The notes under the pieces: model-generated
Seen by the model: the letters and a program-made list of their open reading frames with translations, nothing else
Databases searched by the model: none
Told to the model about the DNA's origin: nothing
In this document: piece by piece, positions 1 to 7,729 of the stretch
Position numbering within the stretch: position 1 is the stretch's first letter
Layout: every line of letters begins with the position of its first letter
Made by a program: the position numbers and the translations under genes
Assembly (NCBI RefSeq): GCF_016908325.1
Contig: NZ_JAFBDR010000010.1
Span: forward strand, 79,679-143,678
Reading direction: 5' to 3'
Length of the DNA: 64,000 nucleotides
Source: Aquibacillus albus
GTDB taxonomy: Bacteria > Bacillota > Bacilli > Bacillales > Amphibacillaceae

Positions 1-9
1 AGAAACAAA

Positions 10-23
10 GGGGTCAGACCCCC
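10..23. repeat. short palindromic intergenic repeat (GGGTCAGACCC type)
   Basis: GGGGTCAGACCCCC is an almost perfect palindrome in the gap downstream of the gntP-like gene. The same word starts at 57801 and related forms sit elsewhere in the window, so I place it in the window-wide family of short hairpin repeats. No function is evident. Confidence 0.6.
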
Positions 24-100
24 ATGGAAAGTGAAGTGTATTTCAACTGCGGTAGCGTTAGGAACAAAAGTATACGAAAACAGCCATTAAACCAGAGCAA

Positions 101-143
101 AAAATCAGGCTGTCGAGAAAGTCTCGACAGCCCGAAAAGAGAG
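101..143 (-). terminator. intrinsic terminator of the glycerate operon
   Basis: Perfect 11-bp stem (GGCTGTCGAGA, 108-118, pairing with 122-132) with a 3-nt loop. Read on the minus strand it is followed by a T-run after a short spacer. It lies about 110 nt past the stop of the permease gene, in the right orientation to end the cdaR-kinase-permease transcript. Confidence 0.8.
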
Positions 144-243
144 GCCCTCTTTTTCACCAATTCTATTATTAATAACCAGTTTAAAATAAATATTATAGAT
201 TCTAAACAACATATGAAGGGGATTACCCTCCATATTCTTAGTC

Positions 244-1608
244 TTATACTAATATTATCCAAAGAATCAATGAAACTACTAATGCTGTTAGTCCTTGAAC
301 TAATGTTGCTGCTGTCTGTGCTTTGTAAGCATCTGTTACTTTCATTCCACTGAATTGAGTGACTACCCAGAAATAACTGTCATTAACATGTGATACTGTC
401 ATTGCTCCTGCACCAATAGCCATAACAACAAGCGCTAGTGGAATAGCTCCTTCGATTCCCATTTGTGGCAGTAATGGAGCAATTAATGATGATGTGATAA
501 CCAATGCTGCTGTTGAAGATCCTTGCGCTGACTTTAACAATGCAGCTACAATAAATGGGATTAACAATAAAAGAGCGCCTTGTAATAAACCACCATCAGC
601 AATTCCTTGAATGATCTCCGCTACAGGCGTAGCTTTTATTACAGAACCAAACGCGCCACCAGCACCAGTAATCAATAGAATAGTAGCGGCATCCTTAATT
701 CCTTGACCTACCCACCCATTTAACGTTTCTTCGTTAAATTTAGGCATTAATGCAAATGATACTAAGACCCCAACTAATAAGGCAACAACTGGAGAACCTA
801 AGAATAATAGAATTTCAGCAAATCCGCCTGTCCATTGGAAAAAATTAACAACTGAACCTATCCCAATTAAGACTATCGGTAAAACAATTGGAGCAAAGGA
901 TTTAAATGATGATGGTAACTCACCAAAGGATTTTACTATTTCATCATAGTCTAAATCGTTATCCCCTTCACCTTCAATCTCAATTTTACTAGCTACTTTC
1001 ACTGCCCATAAATATCCAGCAATTATTGTTGGTATCGCTACAATGATACCGATTAAAATAATGGTTCCAAGATAATCACTAGCTCCAATGTTACCAGCTG
1101 CTGCGATTGGGCCTGGTGTAGGTGGTACTAGTGTGTGTGTTGCATATAAACCTGTAGCTAATGCAACTGCCATCGACGCTAGAGCTACTTTGGCACGCTT
1201 AGCAAGCGCTTTCTTTAAACTAGATAAAATAACATATCCAGAATCACAAAATACAGGAATACTGACAATTGCACCAATTAATGACATTGCTAACTGTGGT
1301 CGTTTCTCTCCAACTAAACGTAAAACAACTTCTGCCATTCGAAGTGCTGCACCGGATTTTTCTAAAATAGTACCAATAATTGTACCGGCTACAATGACAA
1401 TCCCAATGTATCCCATTAAACCGCCGAATCCACCATTTACCGCTTCAACAATCTCGTTAAGTGGTAACCCAGCTAAAAGTCCTACTAAAAAAGCTGCAAA
1501 TAATAGAGATAAAAATGGATGTAGCTTTAACTTTGCTGTAGCAAAGACAATAAATCCAACTCCTAATACAATAACTAACATTAACCATAATCCTGACATA
1601 TTCCCCAA
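244..1608 (-). CDS. GntP-family permease, probable glycerate/gluconate transporter
   Basis: A 454-residue, strongly hydrophobic protein with about 12 membrane segments, the usual size for the GntP (gluconate:H+ symporter) family. Family-like stretches include the conserved PPTPGPIAAA segment near residue 160 and the polar SAQGSSTAALVITSS stretch near residue 365. GntP proteins import gluconate, glycerate and related sugar acids with protons. The stop codon of the upstream glycerate kinase is only 9 nt away, and a CdaR-type diacid regulator precedes that, so glycerate is the most likely substrate. A strong terminator follows. Substrate is inferred from context; the family assignment is firm. 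Confidence 0.88.
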   Translation of the reverse strand: MGNMSGLWLMLVIVLGVGFIVFATAKLKLHPFLSLLFAAFLVGLLAGLPLNEIVEAVNGGFGGLMGYIGIVIVAGTIIGTILEKSGAALRMAEVVLRLVGEKRPQLAMSLIGAIVSIPVFCDSGYVILSSLKKALAKRAKVALASMAVALATGLYATHTLVPPTPGPIAAAGNIGASDYLGTIILIGIIVAIPTIIAGYLWAVKVASKIEIEGEGDNDLDYDEIVKSFGELPSSFKSFAPIVLPIVLIGIGSVVNFFQWTGGFAEILLFLGSPVVALLVGVLVSFALMPKFNEETLNGWVGQGIKDAATILLITGAGGAFGSVIKATPVAEIIQGIADGGLLQGALLLLIPFIVAALLKSAQGSSTAALVITSSLIAPLLPQMGIEGAIPLALVVMAIGAGAMTVSHVNDSYFWVVTQFSGMKVTDAYKAQTAATLVQGLTALVVSLILWIILV

Positions 1609-1617
1609 TCTCCTTCT

Positions 1618-2745
1618 TTATATTTTTGCTCGAAGTAAACGAGCTATATTTTTTGTTTCAGAATATAAAAGTTCGCCTGCTCGTATCATACATTCTTCAA
1701 GTCTCATTGGACCCTTAGTAATAGAATGACAACTAATAAAATCCTCATATAACTTTTCAAACCCTTTGCCAAGGCTACCCGAAACAAGTGAAGTATTAAC
1801 GTTATACTGTTTTGCTACTTTTGCAACATAGGAAGGGACTTTACCATATAAGGTTTGGTAATCACTTTGTCCTTCACCAGTCAAAACCCAATCAGCTTTA
1901 TGAATAGCTTCGGCCAAATTTGAAAATTCAGCTACCAGTTTAGCACCTGACTCAAGCTTACTATTTAAAAGTAAGAAAGCGAACCCAAGCCCTCCTGCTG
2001 CTCCAGCTCCACCGAGATTCAAAACATTTTTGTTTAATGTTTGTTCAATGACTTCCCCATAACTTTTTAATGCCTGATCAAGTTCTTCAACCATTTGTTT
2101 ATCAGCCCCTTTTTGCGGGCCAAATATATAGGAAGCTCCTTTTGGGCCACAAAGGGGATTATCAACATCCGATGCGATTTGAAAATAACAATCCTTAATG
2201 ATTGACTTCATCGTGCTGAAATCTACTTTCCTAACCTTACCAACAGAATGTCCATAAGGCTCTATAACTTCATTATTTTCATCAAGGAAGGTAACGCCTA
2301 ATGCTTGTAGCATACCTAATCCACCATCGTTGGTAGCACTTCCTCCAAGACCTACGATAAATCTACGACACCCTTTATCGGCTGCGTCCAAAATGACTTC
2401 CCCTATGCCATAAGACGTTGTATTCAGTGGATTTAACTTATCTTTGGGTACCATTGGTAGTCCAGCTATATTTGCCATTTCAATCACAGCAGTATTCATG
2501 TCCCCAAGCATACCATACACTGTTTTAATTTTTTCACCTAAAGGACCTGTAGCTTCTACTTCTATTTGTTTCCCATTTGTTGAATAAACTAGTGTATCTA
2601 GTGTCCCTTCTCCCCCATCTGCCATGGGAATGACCCGAATGTTGAATCCATCCCATTCATCCTCAAAGGCTTTCCTCATCATAGTTCCTGCATTAAGTGC
2701 ACTTAAACTTCCCTTAAAAGAATCTGGAGCTATTACAATATTCAT
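1618..2745 (-). CDS. glxK: glycerate kinase (GlxK/GarK family)
   Basis: A 375-residue protein starting IVIAPDSFKGSLSA, the typical N-terminus of the GK-I family, which phosphorylates D-glycerate with ATP; enterobacterial members make 2-phosphoglycerate. Other conserved stretches are MADGGEGT, GLGGSATNDGG, VLTGEGQSD and a Gly/Ala-rich GGAGAAGGLG loop. I place the start at the ATG at 2745, because AAAAGGTG lies at the right distance before it. A GTG nine nt upstream overlaps that ribosome site and is unlikely to be used. The gene lies between a CdaR-type regulator and a GntP permease and is probably cotranscribed with the permease. A cre-like site and a 22-bp palindrome precede it. Confidence is high for family and role. 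Confidence 0.93.
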   Translation of the reverse strand: MNIVIAPDSFKGSLSALNAGTMMRKAFEDEWDGFNIRVIPMADGGEGTLDTLVYSTNGKQIEVEATGPLGEKIKTVYGMLGDMNTAVIEMANIAGLPMVPKDKLNPLNTTSYGIGEVILDAADKGCRRFIVGLGGSATNDGGLGMLQALGVTFLDENNEVIEPYGHSVGKVRKVDFSTMKSIIKDCYFQIASDVDNPLCGPKGASYIFGPQKGADKQMVEELDQALKSYGEVIEQTLNKNVLNLGGAGAAGGLGFAFLLLNSKLESGAKLVAEFSNLAEAIHKADWVLTGEGQSDYQTLYGKVPSYVAKVAKQYNVNTSLVSGSLGKGFEKLYEDFISCHSITKGPMRLEECMIRAGELLYSETKNIARLLRAKI

Positions 2746-2795
2746 GTTTAACACCTTTTCATATATTTTGATTTTCTTTCATACTACCTAATTAA

Positions 2796-2809
2796 GGTAA
2801 ACGATTACA
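2796..2809. promoter_or_regulatory. cre-like operator upstream of glycerate kinase
   Basis: On the minus strand TGTAATCGTTTACC matches the CcpA catabolite-response consensus TGWAANCGNTNWCA at all but the last base. It sits about 50 nt before the kinase start, a position suited to repressing transcription. LacI/GalR regulators use similar sites, so CcpA itself is an inference. Confidence 0.5.
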
Positions 2810-2848
2810 ACATGCAAAAGTCCGACATTTTTCTCATAATACTTAAAA

Positions 2849-2870
2849 TAATTGTGCAAATGCACAATTA
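2849..2870. promoter_or_regulatory. perfect palindrome, candidate operator for the CdaR-type regulator
   Basis: Arms TAATTGTGCA and TGCACAATTA are exact inverted repeats separated by AA, giving a 22-bp dyad. It lies between the regulator stop and the kinase start. A 2-nt loop and no T-run make a terminator unlikely, so a protein-binding operator is the better reading. The binding protein is inferred from adjacency only. Confidence 0.55.
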
Positions 2871-2881
2871 TAAAATGAATT

Positions 2882-4000
2882 CTACAATTGTTTGATTATC
2901 AAAATTATTCTAAGCGTCATAGCATCATCAAATTTACGAGGATCCAACCCTATTTGATTTTGAATACTTTCTAACCTATAGATTAATGTATTTCGGTGAA
3001 TATGAAGCTTAGATGCCGTTTCTTTCATATTAATCTGACATTCAAACAATACGTGTAAAGTTTCAATAAGTTCATCATTTAAATCGAAGTAATAATGATC
3101 TAAGAACACCTGCCTTTTTTCTTCTGGAATTTGTTTTACCAAACGAATGATTCCCCATTCGTGTATATGAGCAATCCGTTTTGTGCATTGAAATTTATCC
3201 ATTATACCAATACTATCCATCGCTTCGAAAAAGGACTTCCGATATCCCTTTACACCATGATATTTCTCACCTATTCCGATTTTTAAATCCTTATAATTTT
3301 TATCCAGGTCTTTTAAAATGTGCTCTGCGACGGGAAGGATTTCTTTACATTGAATACCAATGACACAGTAGCTATCTTCAAAAAAAGCATGAAAAAGCAC
3401 GGATGGTATTAATGATTTAATTCTCTTATAGATATCTTCCTGGATTGCCTGTCGTTCATATACACCCTTTCGTTCCATAGTTGGCTTATTAAATGAAACG
3501 ACTAAAATTTGTACTTGTTCGGATGAATTAATATTTAAATAATGTCGAGCATAAGCATCTGTCCTTTTTTCATCAAAGTAATGTGGATGTACTAAATCAA
3601 GTACCCAATTTTCCATTAAAGTTTTTTGGTAGTGAAGTTGATTATTAAAATGTACCTGTTGAACCAACACCTCTACTGTTACTTTAATTACATGAACAAA
3701 TTGCGAAAGTTCATCCGGGTGACCCGTAACACCTACAACACCTATAATCTCACCAAGAAATTCTATAGGTAGATTAACCCCTTCTCTAGAACCACTGTAT
3801 TTTCCACGTTCCTTTGGGTAAATAACTAACGGTGATTGATTGTTAATAACATGAAATGCACCCTCATGAACCTGTTGGAGACGGTTTGAATCTGTACTAG
3901 CTACAATGACACCTTTATCATTCATAATATTGATATCAAAATTAACGTCATTCTTTAACTTTTCGATGATAGGCAAAGCCAAATCTGCTGATATTCTCAT
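2882..4000 (-). CDS. CdaR-family sugar-diacid/glycerate transcriptional regulator
   Basis: A 372-residue protein. The first ~135 residues form the putative sugar-diacid recognition domain (starting ISADLALPIIEKL, with SREGVNLPIEF and GVVGVTGHPDE). The last ~60 form a PucR-type helix-turn-helix (KETASKLHIHRNTLIYRLES). The family activates glycerate, glucarate and related acid pathways; B. subtilis has such a regulator by its glycolate oxidase genes. Here it is the first gene of a regulator-kinase-permease set on one strand, with a 136-nt gap to the kinase start that holds a dyad and a cre-like site. The start has AGGAG at good spacing. It probably activates the kinase-permease pair in response to glycerate. 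Confidence 0.88.
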   Translation of the reverse strand: MRISADLALPIIEKLKNDVNFDINIMNDKGVIVASTDSNRLQQVHEGAFHVINNQSPLVIYPKERGKYSGSREGVNLPIEFLGEIIGVVGVTGHPDELSQFVHVIKVTVEVLVQQVHFNNQLHYQKTLMENWVLDLVHPHYFDEKRTDAYARHYLNINSSEQVQILVVSFNKPTMERKGVYERQAIQEDIYKRIKSLIPSVLFHAFFEDSYCVIGIQCKEILPVAEHILKDLDKNYKDLKIGIGEKYHGVKGYRKSFFEAMDSIGIMDKFQCTKRIAHIHEWGIIRLVKQIPEEKRQVFLDHYYFDLNDELIETLHVLFECQINMKETASKLHIHRNTLIYRLESIQNQIGLDPRKFDDAMTLRIILIIKQL

Positions 4001-4026
4001 ATTATTTCACTCCTGTTCTGGACAGA

Positions 4027-4045
4027 GGGACAGGTTCCTTGTCCC
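4027..4045. repeat. short palindromic repeat (GGGACAGGTTCC...GTCCC type)
   Basis: Short dyad with GGGAC and GTCCC arms between the cdaR-like gene and a terminator. Close relatives lie at 7695-7716, 10220-10239 and around 12341. It belongs to the dispersed hairpin repeats of this window. Confidence 0.55.
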
Positions 4046-4069
4046 ACCATACTAAATCACAAAAAGAAC

Positions 4070-4111
4070 AAAGGTGCAAGATTCACCTTCCCAAATGAAT
4101 CGTGCACCTTT
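4070..4111 (-). terminator. terminator downstream of the MerR/TnrA-like gene
   Basis: A 16-bp stem with one mismatch: AAAGGTGCAAGATTCA (4070-4085) pairs with TGAATCGTGCACCTTT (4096-4111), with a 10-nt loop. On the minus strand it is followed by a T-rich stretch. It ends the short regulator gene that lies 45 nt upstream. Confidence 0.75.
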
Positions 4112-4156
4112 GTGTCTATTACACCCTATAAAAAACTAGCAAATACCAGAACGAGT

Positions 4157-4402
4157 TTAGTCTAAATCCTTTAGCATCGCTTTTATTCCCGCGATGTTAA
4201 TCCCCTTGTCTATTAACGCTTTTATCTCTCTTAACCTGTTAATATCGTTAAGCGAAAAAACCCTTCGATTACCCTCATTTCTTGCAGGCTTAACAAGTTC
4301 CTGTTTCTCATAATAACGAATTTGTCGGCCAGATAACTTAGTCAATTCCTTTACTACACTGATTGGAAAAGTTGCTACATCATTAGGAATATCTTTACTC
4401 AA
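4157..4402 (-). CDS. short MerR-family regulator, TnrA/GlnR-like, lacking the C-terminal domain
   Basis: An 81-residue protein that is little more than a MerR winged helix. The core SGRQIRYYEKQELVKPARN is the recognition region typical of TnrA and GlnR, which control nitrogen genes in Bacillus. TnrA (about 110 residues) and GlnR (about 135) carry a C-terminal tail that senses glutamine synthetase; this protein ends at the equivalent of the DNA-binding domain. It lies immediately downstream of amtB on the same strand, and amtB carries a perfect TnrA/GlnR-type box. The simplest reading is a nitrogen regulator whose sensing tail is absent, so it may be constitutive or controlled in another way. 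A terminator follows. Family is confident; TnrA-like function is inferred. Confidence 0.75.
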   Translation of the reverse strand: MSKDIPNDVATFPISVVKELTKLSGRQIRYYEKQELVKPARNEGNRRVFSLNDINRLREIKALIDKGINIAGIKAMLKDLD

Positions 4403-4556
4403 GCCCCCTCCTCCTCTTCGCTGCTCCTATCTATCCACTATTAGTAAAGCATCCCCGGAAATATCCACTCTTTGAACGAGATGATTTGTCCGTGAATGGG
4501 ATTATTCACCTTTGACCATTCCAAATGGATAATCAGCCTGGACTATCAATTAAAAA

Positions 4557-4601
4557 GAAAGCAAAGGAGCCGAGTATTCCCCCAACTCACTTTGCATTTT
4601 C
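4557..4601 (-). terminator. probable terminator of amtB
   Basis: GAAAGCAAAG (4557-4566) pairs loosely with CTTTGC...TTTC (4590-4601), with an inner GAGT/ACTC stem. On the minus strand a T-rich tract follows. The whole gap 4403-4751 holds no credible gene; this hairpin is its only clear structure. Confidence 0.5.
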
Positions 4602-4751
4602 TTCCTTGCCAATTCTTCTATTTTTATAACTTTATCGTGAAGCTCATTTCATTGGTGACGATTGAGTAGAACTGTGATCATTCACCTGTTATCAACACCA
4701 GCGAATTTTCAATCATCAACAATTCCCTTATTTTAATCAGCAGCTTTCTTT

Positions 4752-6020
4752 TTACGCACCTTTCTTATCATTAGGGTGAGGAATATTTTCCGGGTATCCA
4801 TATCCACCGTGTTCACTTAAGTCAAGACCAACAATTTCTTCTTCTTCCGTTACACGGATTCCACCCATCACTTTATCCATAACTTTTAAAATAATAAATG
4901 CGGCTACGAAAGCATAAAGACCACTAGCAACAACACCTAAGATTTGAACACCTAACTGCGTGAAGCCACCGCCATAGAACAGTCCGGCTTGACCCCAGCC
5001 AATATCTGTTGAGAACGCAGGTACTGCAAAGAATCCGTTAGCAATTGTACCCCAAACACCCACTGTACCGTGAACAGATAACGCAAAGATTGGATCATCA
5101 ATTTTCGCTTTATCAAACAGTTTCATACTATATACGACAATGATACCACCAATCAAACCGATTACTACCGCAGCCCACGGTTCCACAAAACCTGCCGGAG
5201 CTGTTATTGCTACTAGACCAGCTAATGCACCATTCAATGTGGTAGGAACATCTGCTTTTCCAGTTAATGCCCATGCAACAAACATCGCAGCAACAGCACC
5301 CGCACCTGCAGCTAACTGTGTATTTAAAATAACAAATCCAAAGAATGCATCAGCAACTCCAAACGTACTAGCTCCGTTAAAACCAAACCAACCTACCCAA
5401 AGAAGTAGAACACCTAACGCAGTAAAAACTTGGTTATGACCTGCAAGATCATTAGATGAACCATCTTTGTTATATTTTCCAATACGAGGCTTCAAGATAA
5501 TGGTTGCCGCTAATGCAGCCATCGCACCAGTTAAGTGTACAACGGTGGAACCAGCAAAGTCTTGCTTTCCGTGGTCAGCTAACCAACCTGCACCCCAGAT
5601 CCAATGTGCTACTACTGGGTAAATTACTGCAGAGAATAAAATTGCAAAAATAACATAAGCAGATAATTTCGCACGCTCCGCAAATCCTCCAAACGCAATT
5701 GTCATAGCAACTAAAGCAAACATCATTTGAAAGATAAAGTCTACAGCAGGAGATAATCCTTCTCCAGCGAATGATGCATCACCATAAAAGAAATCAGTTA
5801 ATCCAATGAATCCATTTCCTTCACCATAAATAAATCCCCATCCAATTGCCCAGAAAACTAAAGATCCAATACCAGCTGTGAAGATTGTTTTACCAGCAAT
5901 GTGACCAGCATTTTTCATTCTAGTCGAACCAGCTTCTAGTAAAATAAATCCTCCCAACATGAGAAAAACTAAAATTGTACCCATTATCACCCACAAATTA
6001 TCCATTAGTGCTAATTCCAT
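4752..6020 (-). CDS. amtB: ammonium transporter
   Basis: A 422-residue Amt/MEP/Rh-family channel (NrgA in B. subtilis) with about 11 membrane segments. Conserved stretches include FILLEAGSTRMKN near the N-terminus, FAGSTVVHLTGAMAALAA, and GWFGFNGAST, with the family histidines (VVHLTG; SVHGTVGVWG). It moves ammonium across the membrane when nitrogen is scarce. The start has GGGGAG about 7 nt upstream. No glnB/nrgB partner gene lies next to it, unlike B. subtilis nrgAB; a short TnrA-like gene follows instead. A perfect TnrA/GlnR-type box lies about 90 nt upstream, so nitrogen-limited induction is expected. Confidence 0.95.
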   Translation of the reverse strand: MELALMDNLWVIMGTILVFLMLGGFILLEAGSTRMKNAGHIAGKTIFTAGIGSLVFWAIGWGFIYGEGNGFIGLTDFFYGDASFAGEGLSPAVDFIFQMMFALVAMTIAFGGFAERAKLSAYVIFAILFSAVIYPVVAHWIWGAGWLADHGKQDFAGSTVVHLTGAMAALAATIILKPRIGKYNKDGSSNDLAGHNQVFTALGVLLLWVGWFGFNGASTFGVADAFFGFVILNTQLAAGAGAVAAMFVAWALTGKADVPTTLNGALAGLVAITAPAGFVEPWAAVVIGLIGGIIVVYSMKLFDKAKIDDPIFALSVHGTVGVWGTIANGFFAVPAFSTDIGWGQAGLFYGGGFTQLGVQILGVVASGLYAFVAAFIILKVMDKVMGGIRVTEEEEIVGLDLSEHGGYGYPENIPHPNDKKGA

Positions 6021-6107
6021 TAAAACTTCTCCCCTTCCGTGTTAAAAGAGTTAACATCTCTTGTTAATTACTAATCTAACAGCATTGCATTTTTCACACA
6101 ATAAAAT

Positions 6108-6124
6108 TGTAAGATTATCTTACA
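6108..6124. promoter_or_regulatory. perfect TnrA/GlnR box upstream of amtB
   Basis: TGTAAGATTATCTTACA fits the TnrA/GlnR consensus TGTNA-N7-TNACA exactly and is a full 8+1+8 palindrome. It lies about 90 nt before the amtB start, the usual place for an activating TnrA site as in B. subtilis nrgAB. Site identity is strong on sequence grounds; which regulator uses it is inferred. Confidence 0.85.
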
Positions 6125-6325
6125 AGGTAATTATTCACTTTGACTTTTTGTATCCGATACCATCTAAATAAGCTCGGGCATAAAAGAGGATTTAATTTTT
6201 TTCTTTGAATAGAGAGTACGTGTTTATTTTGCTTAAGCGTAGTGAGTCTATAACTATATTTGAAGATTAAATCGTGGCTAATTCGGTATTACTCCTTTTT
6301 TAAATTCCTTCTCGCTCCTGTCTAT

Positions 6326-6353
6326 TTGTATATTGCAAGTACTATGGTATAAT
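6326..6353 (+). promoter_or_regulatory. sigma-A promoter of an antisense RNA
   Basis: TTGTAT (6326-6331) and TATAAT (6348-6353) with a 16-bp spacer. There is no plus-strand gene downstream for over 400 nt, but a terminator hairpin lies about 100 nt on, so the product would be a short untranslated RNA. Confidence 0.7.
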
Positions 6354-6359
6354 TTAACT

Positions 6360-6500
6360 ATATAGTCATATAATAAAAACAGACCACAGCTGGGAACTGT
6401 GGCCTGTAGATAAGCGGTTCCCCCAGAGGGATCGGCTATCCTTTATACGGATAGACCTCACCTAGTCACTTGTTGGGTAAATAGGGAGGTCTATTTTTTA
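6360..6500 (+). ncRNA. antisense antitoxin RNA of a type I toxin-antitoxin locus
   Basis: A predicted transcript of about 140 nt between the TATAAT box and a T-run. It contains an early hairpin (ACCACAG...CTGTGG) and ends in a strong terminator with stem ATAGACCTC/GAGGTCTAT (6452-6494). Its 3' end overlaps, on the opposite strand, the end of the small hydrophobic toxin gene. This layout (convergent genes sharing a terminator) is that of Bacillus type I pairs such as txpA/RatA and bsrE/SR5. Exact ends are inferred. Confidence 0.7.
6452..6500. terminator. bidirectional terminator shared by toxin and antitoxin RNA
   Basis: ATAGACCTC (6452-6460) pairs with GAGGTCTAT (6486-6494). A T-run follows on the plus strand. 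The toxin stop codon lies inside the downstream arm. Confidence 0.75.
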
Positions 6501-6592
6501 TTGATCAGAGATACGATCAAAGCGAGCAAAGCAACGATAAAGGTTCCGAAGCTAAATAATACAACGAAACTCTCGTACATGCTCAGAGGCAT
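6491..6592 (-). CDS. small hydrophobic toxin of a type I TA system (holin-like toxin family)
   Basis: A 33-codon reading frame, MPLSMYESFVVLF... then a hydrophobic stretch and a Lys-Lys tail. The pattern YESxxxxxxFGTFIVALLALIV is that of the putative holin-like toxins (TxpA/BsrE-type) of Bacillus and Enterococcus, which insert in the membrane. The ribosome site AAAGGGGGTG adjoins the ATG at 6592; the second ATG at 6580 is an alternative start. The G-run can pair with the ACCCC 6-10 nt upstream (6609-6613), which would hide the ribosome site, a common trait of such mRNAs. An antisense RNA from the other strand overlaps the 3' end. Small size limits certainty, but the context is convincing. Confidence 0.78.
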   Translation of the reverse strand: MPLSMYESFVVLFSFGTFIVALLALIVSLINKK

Positions 6593-6704
6593 CACCCCCT
6601 TTCGACGGGGTTAGCCGACCTCTCCTAAAGAACATTATCTTACTAGATTGTATCATAAATGCGCAATAAAGGGAATGTATGTTCTATATACGATTTTGAT
6701 CAGA

Positions 6705-6723
6705 GGAACACTGGACCTGTTCC
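6705..6723. repeat. short palindromic repeat
   Basis: GGAACA...TGTTCC dyad with a 7-nt CTGGACC loop, followed by a GTCCC word. Related to the dispersed hairpin repeats of the window. Confidence 0.45.
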
Positions 6724-6788
6724 ACCCCCGTCCCATACCATTATGATAGAATGAATGCTAGTAACTCTTTTACTGGACGGTGCTAGCA

Positions 6789-7502
6789 ATGAAAGAAACA
6801 GATAAACGTAAAGAGGCAGATTTATATCAACCTATCCAAAAATATTTTGTACGTAAGGGGTATGAGGTCTATGGTGAGGTTAAAGATTGTGATATAGCAG
6901 TTGTTAAAGATGATATTTTGATTCTCGTTGAATTAAAGTTGAACTTAAGTGTGGACCTGCTTATCCAAGCCACAAAAAGGCAAAAATTATCGGACCATGT
7001 GTACATTGCCGTACCAAAACCCAAAAATTACAAACCTCGCTCAAGAAAATGGAGAGATATATGCCATTTAGTAAATAGATTAGAGCTAGGCCTTATCCTC
7101 GTTTCATTTTCAGGAAATCGCAAAAGAGTAGAAATTGCCATTGAGCCAACACCTTTTCATCGCCCAATAAGTATGGGAAAAAGCAAGTACCTTCGACAAG
7201 CAATTTTAAAAGAAATCCATGGACGAAGTGCCGATTATAATATTGGAGGTTCCAGCAGAAAGAAAATTATGACCGCTTACCGAGAGAATTGTATCCAGAT
7301 TGCTTGTTATCTTGATCAAGCAGGTGAATTATCACCAAAGGAATTAAAACAAATGGGAACAGGGAACAAAACGCAATCGATCTTAAGCAAAAACTATTAT
7401 GGGTGGTTTGTTCGAGTAAAAAGAGGTGTCTATGCTCTCAGTGAAAAAGGCAAGCTAGCGATGAAAGAATATCCTGATCTTGTCGAGTATTACCAGAAAT
7501 AA
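6789..7502 (+). CDS. DUF2161 family protein with PD-(D/E)XK nuclease-like fold
   Basis: A 237-residue protein. Residues ~8-90 (ADLYQPIQKYFVRKGYEVYG, then DCDIAVVKDDILILVELKL and a Q-x-x-x-R helix) match the DUF2161 family, annotated as putative PD-(D/E)XK phosphodiesterase. The acidic D...VELK arrangement is the expected metal-binding core. The C-terminal ~90 residues look like a winged-helix region (KELKQMGTGNKTQSIL, then GVYALSEKG). Start is uncertain: a GTG at 6780 is possible, but the ATG at 6789 better fits family N-termini; no strong ribosome site precedes either. The gene stands alone. Substrate is unknown; DNA repair or defence is a guess. Confidence 0.75.
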   Translation: MKETDKRKEADLYQPIQKYFVRKGYEVYGEVKDCDIAVVKDDILILVELKLNLSVDLLIQATKRQKLSDHVYIAVPKPKNYKPRSRKWRDICHLVNRLELGLILVSFSGNRKRVEIAIEPTPFHRPISMGKSKYLRQAILKEIHGRSADYNIGGSSRKKIMTAYRENCIQIACYLDQAGELSPKELKQMGTGNKTQSILSKNYYGWFVRVKRGVYALSEKGKLAMKEYPDLVEYYQK

Positions 7503-7694
7503 CGGATTATCCTTTTTATTTTTTTAGGGCTATAAACCGATAGAGGCATATTTATCGTATAAGAATTTACTTGAATAGCTTGCTTTTTCAAATCTCATTT
7601 CCCTATATTTTCCCATACACTCACGAAACTAACATGGTCCTTATCTATCCCTACAAGGTTATGGTTGGTTTGCTACCATTAGCTGCATGAAACA

Positions 7695-7716
7695 GAGGGA
7701 CACGGAACCTGTCCCC
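7695..7716. repeat. short palindromic repeat (GGGACA...TGTCCC type)
   Basis: GAGGGACACGGAACCTGTCC followed by CC, in the gap between convergent genes. It is a close relative of the repeats at 4027-4045 and 10220-10239. Confidence 0.55.
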
Positions 7717-7729
7717 ATGTCCCATGCAA

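Noticed and set aside
1088..1729. 213-codon plus-strand frame opposite the permease and kinase genes
   Set aside because: It is antisense to two well-supported genes, has no ribosome site, and its Pro/Thr-rich composition is that of a complementary-strand shadow.
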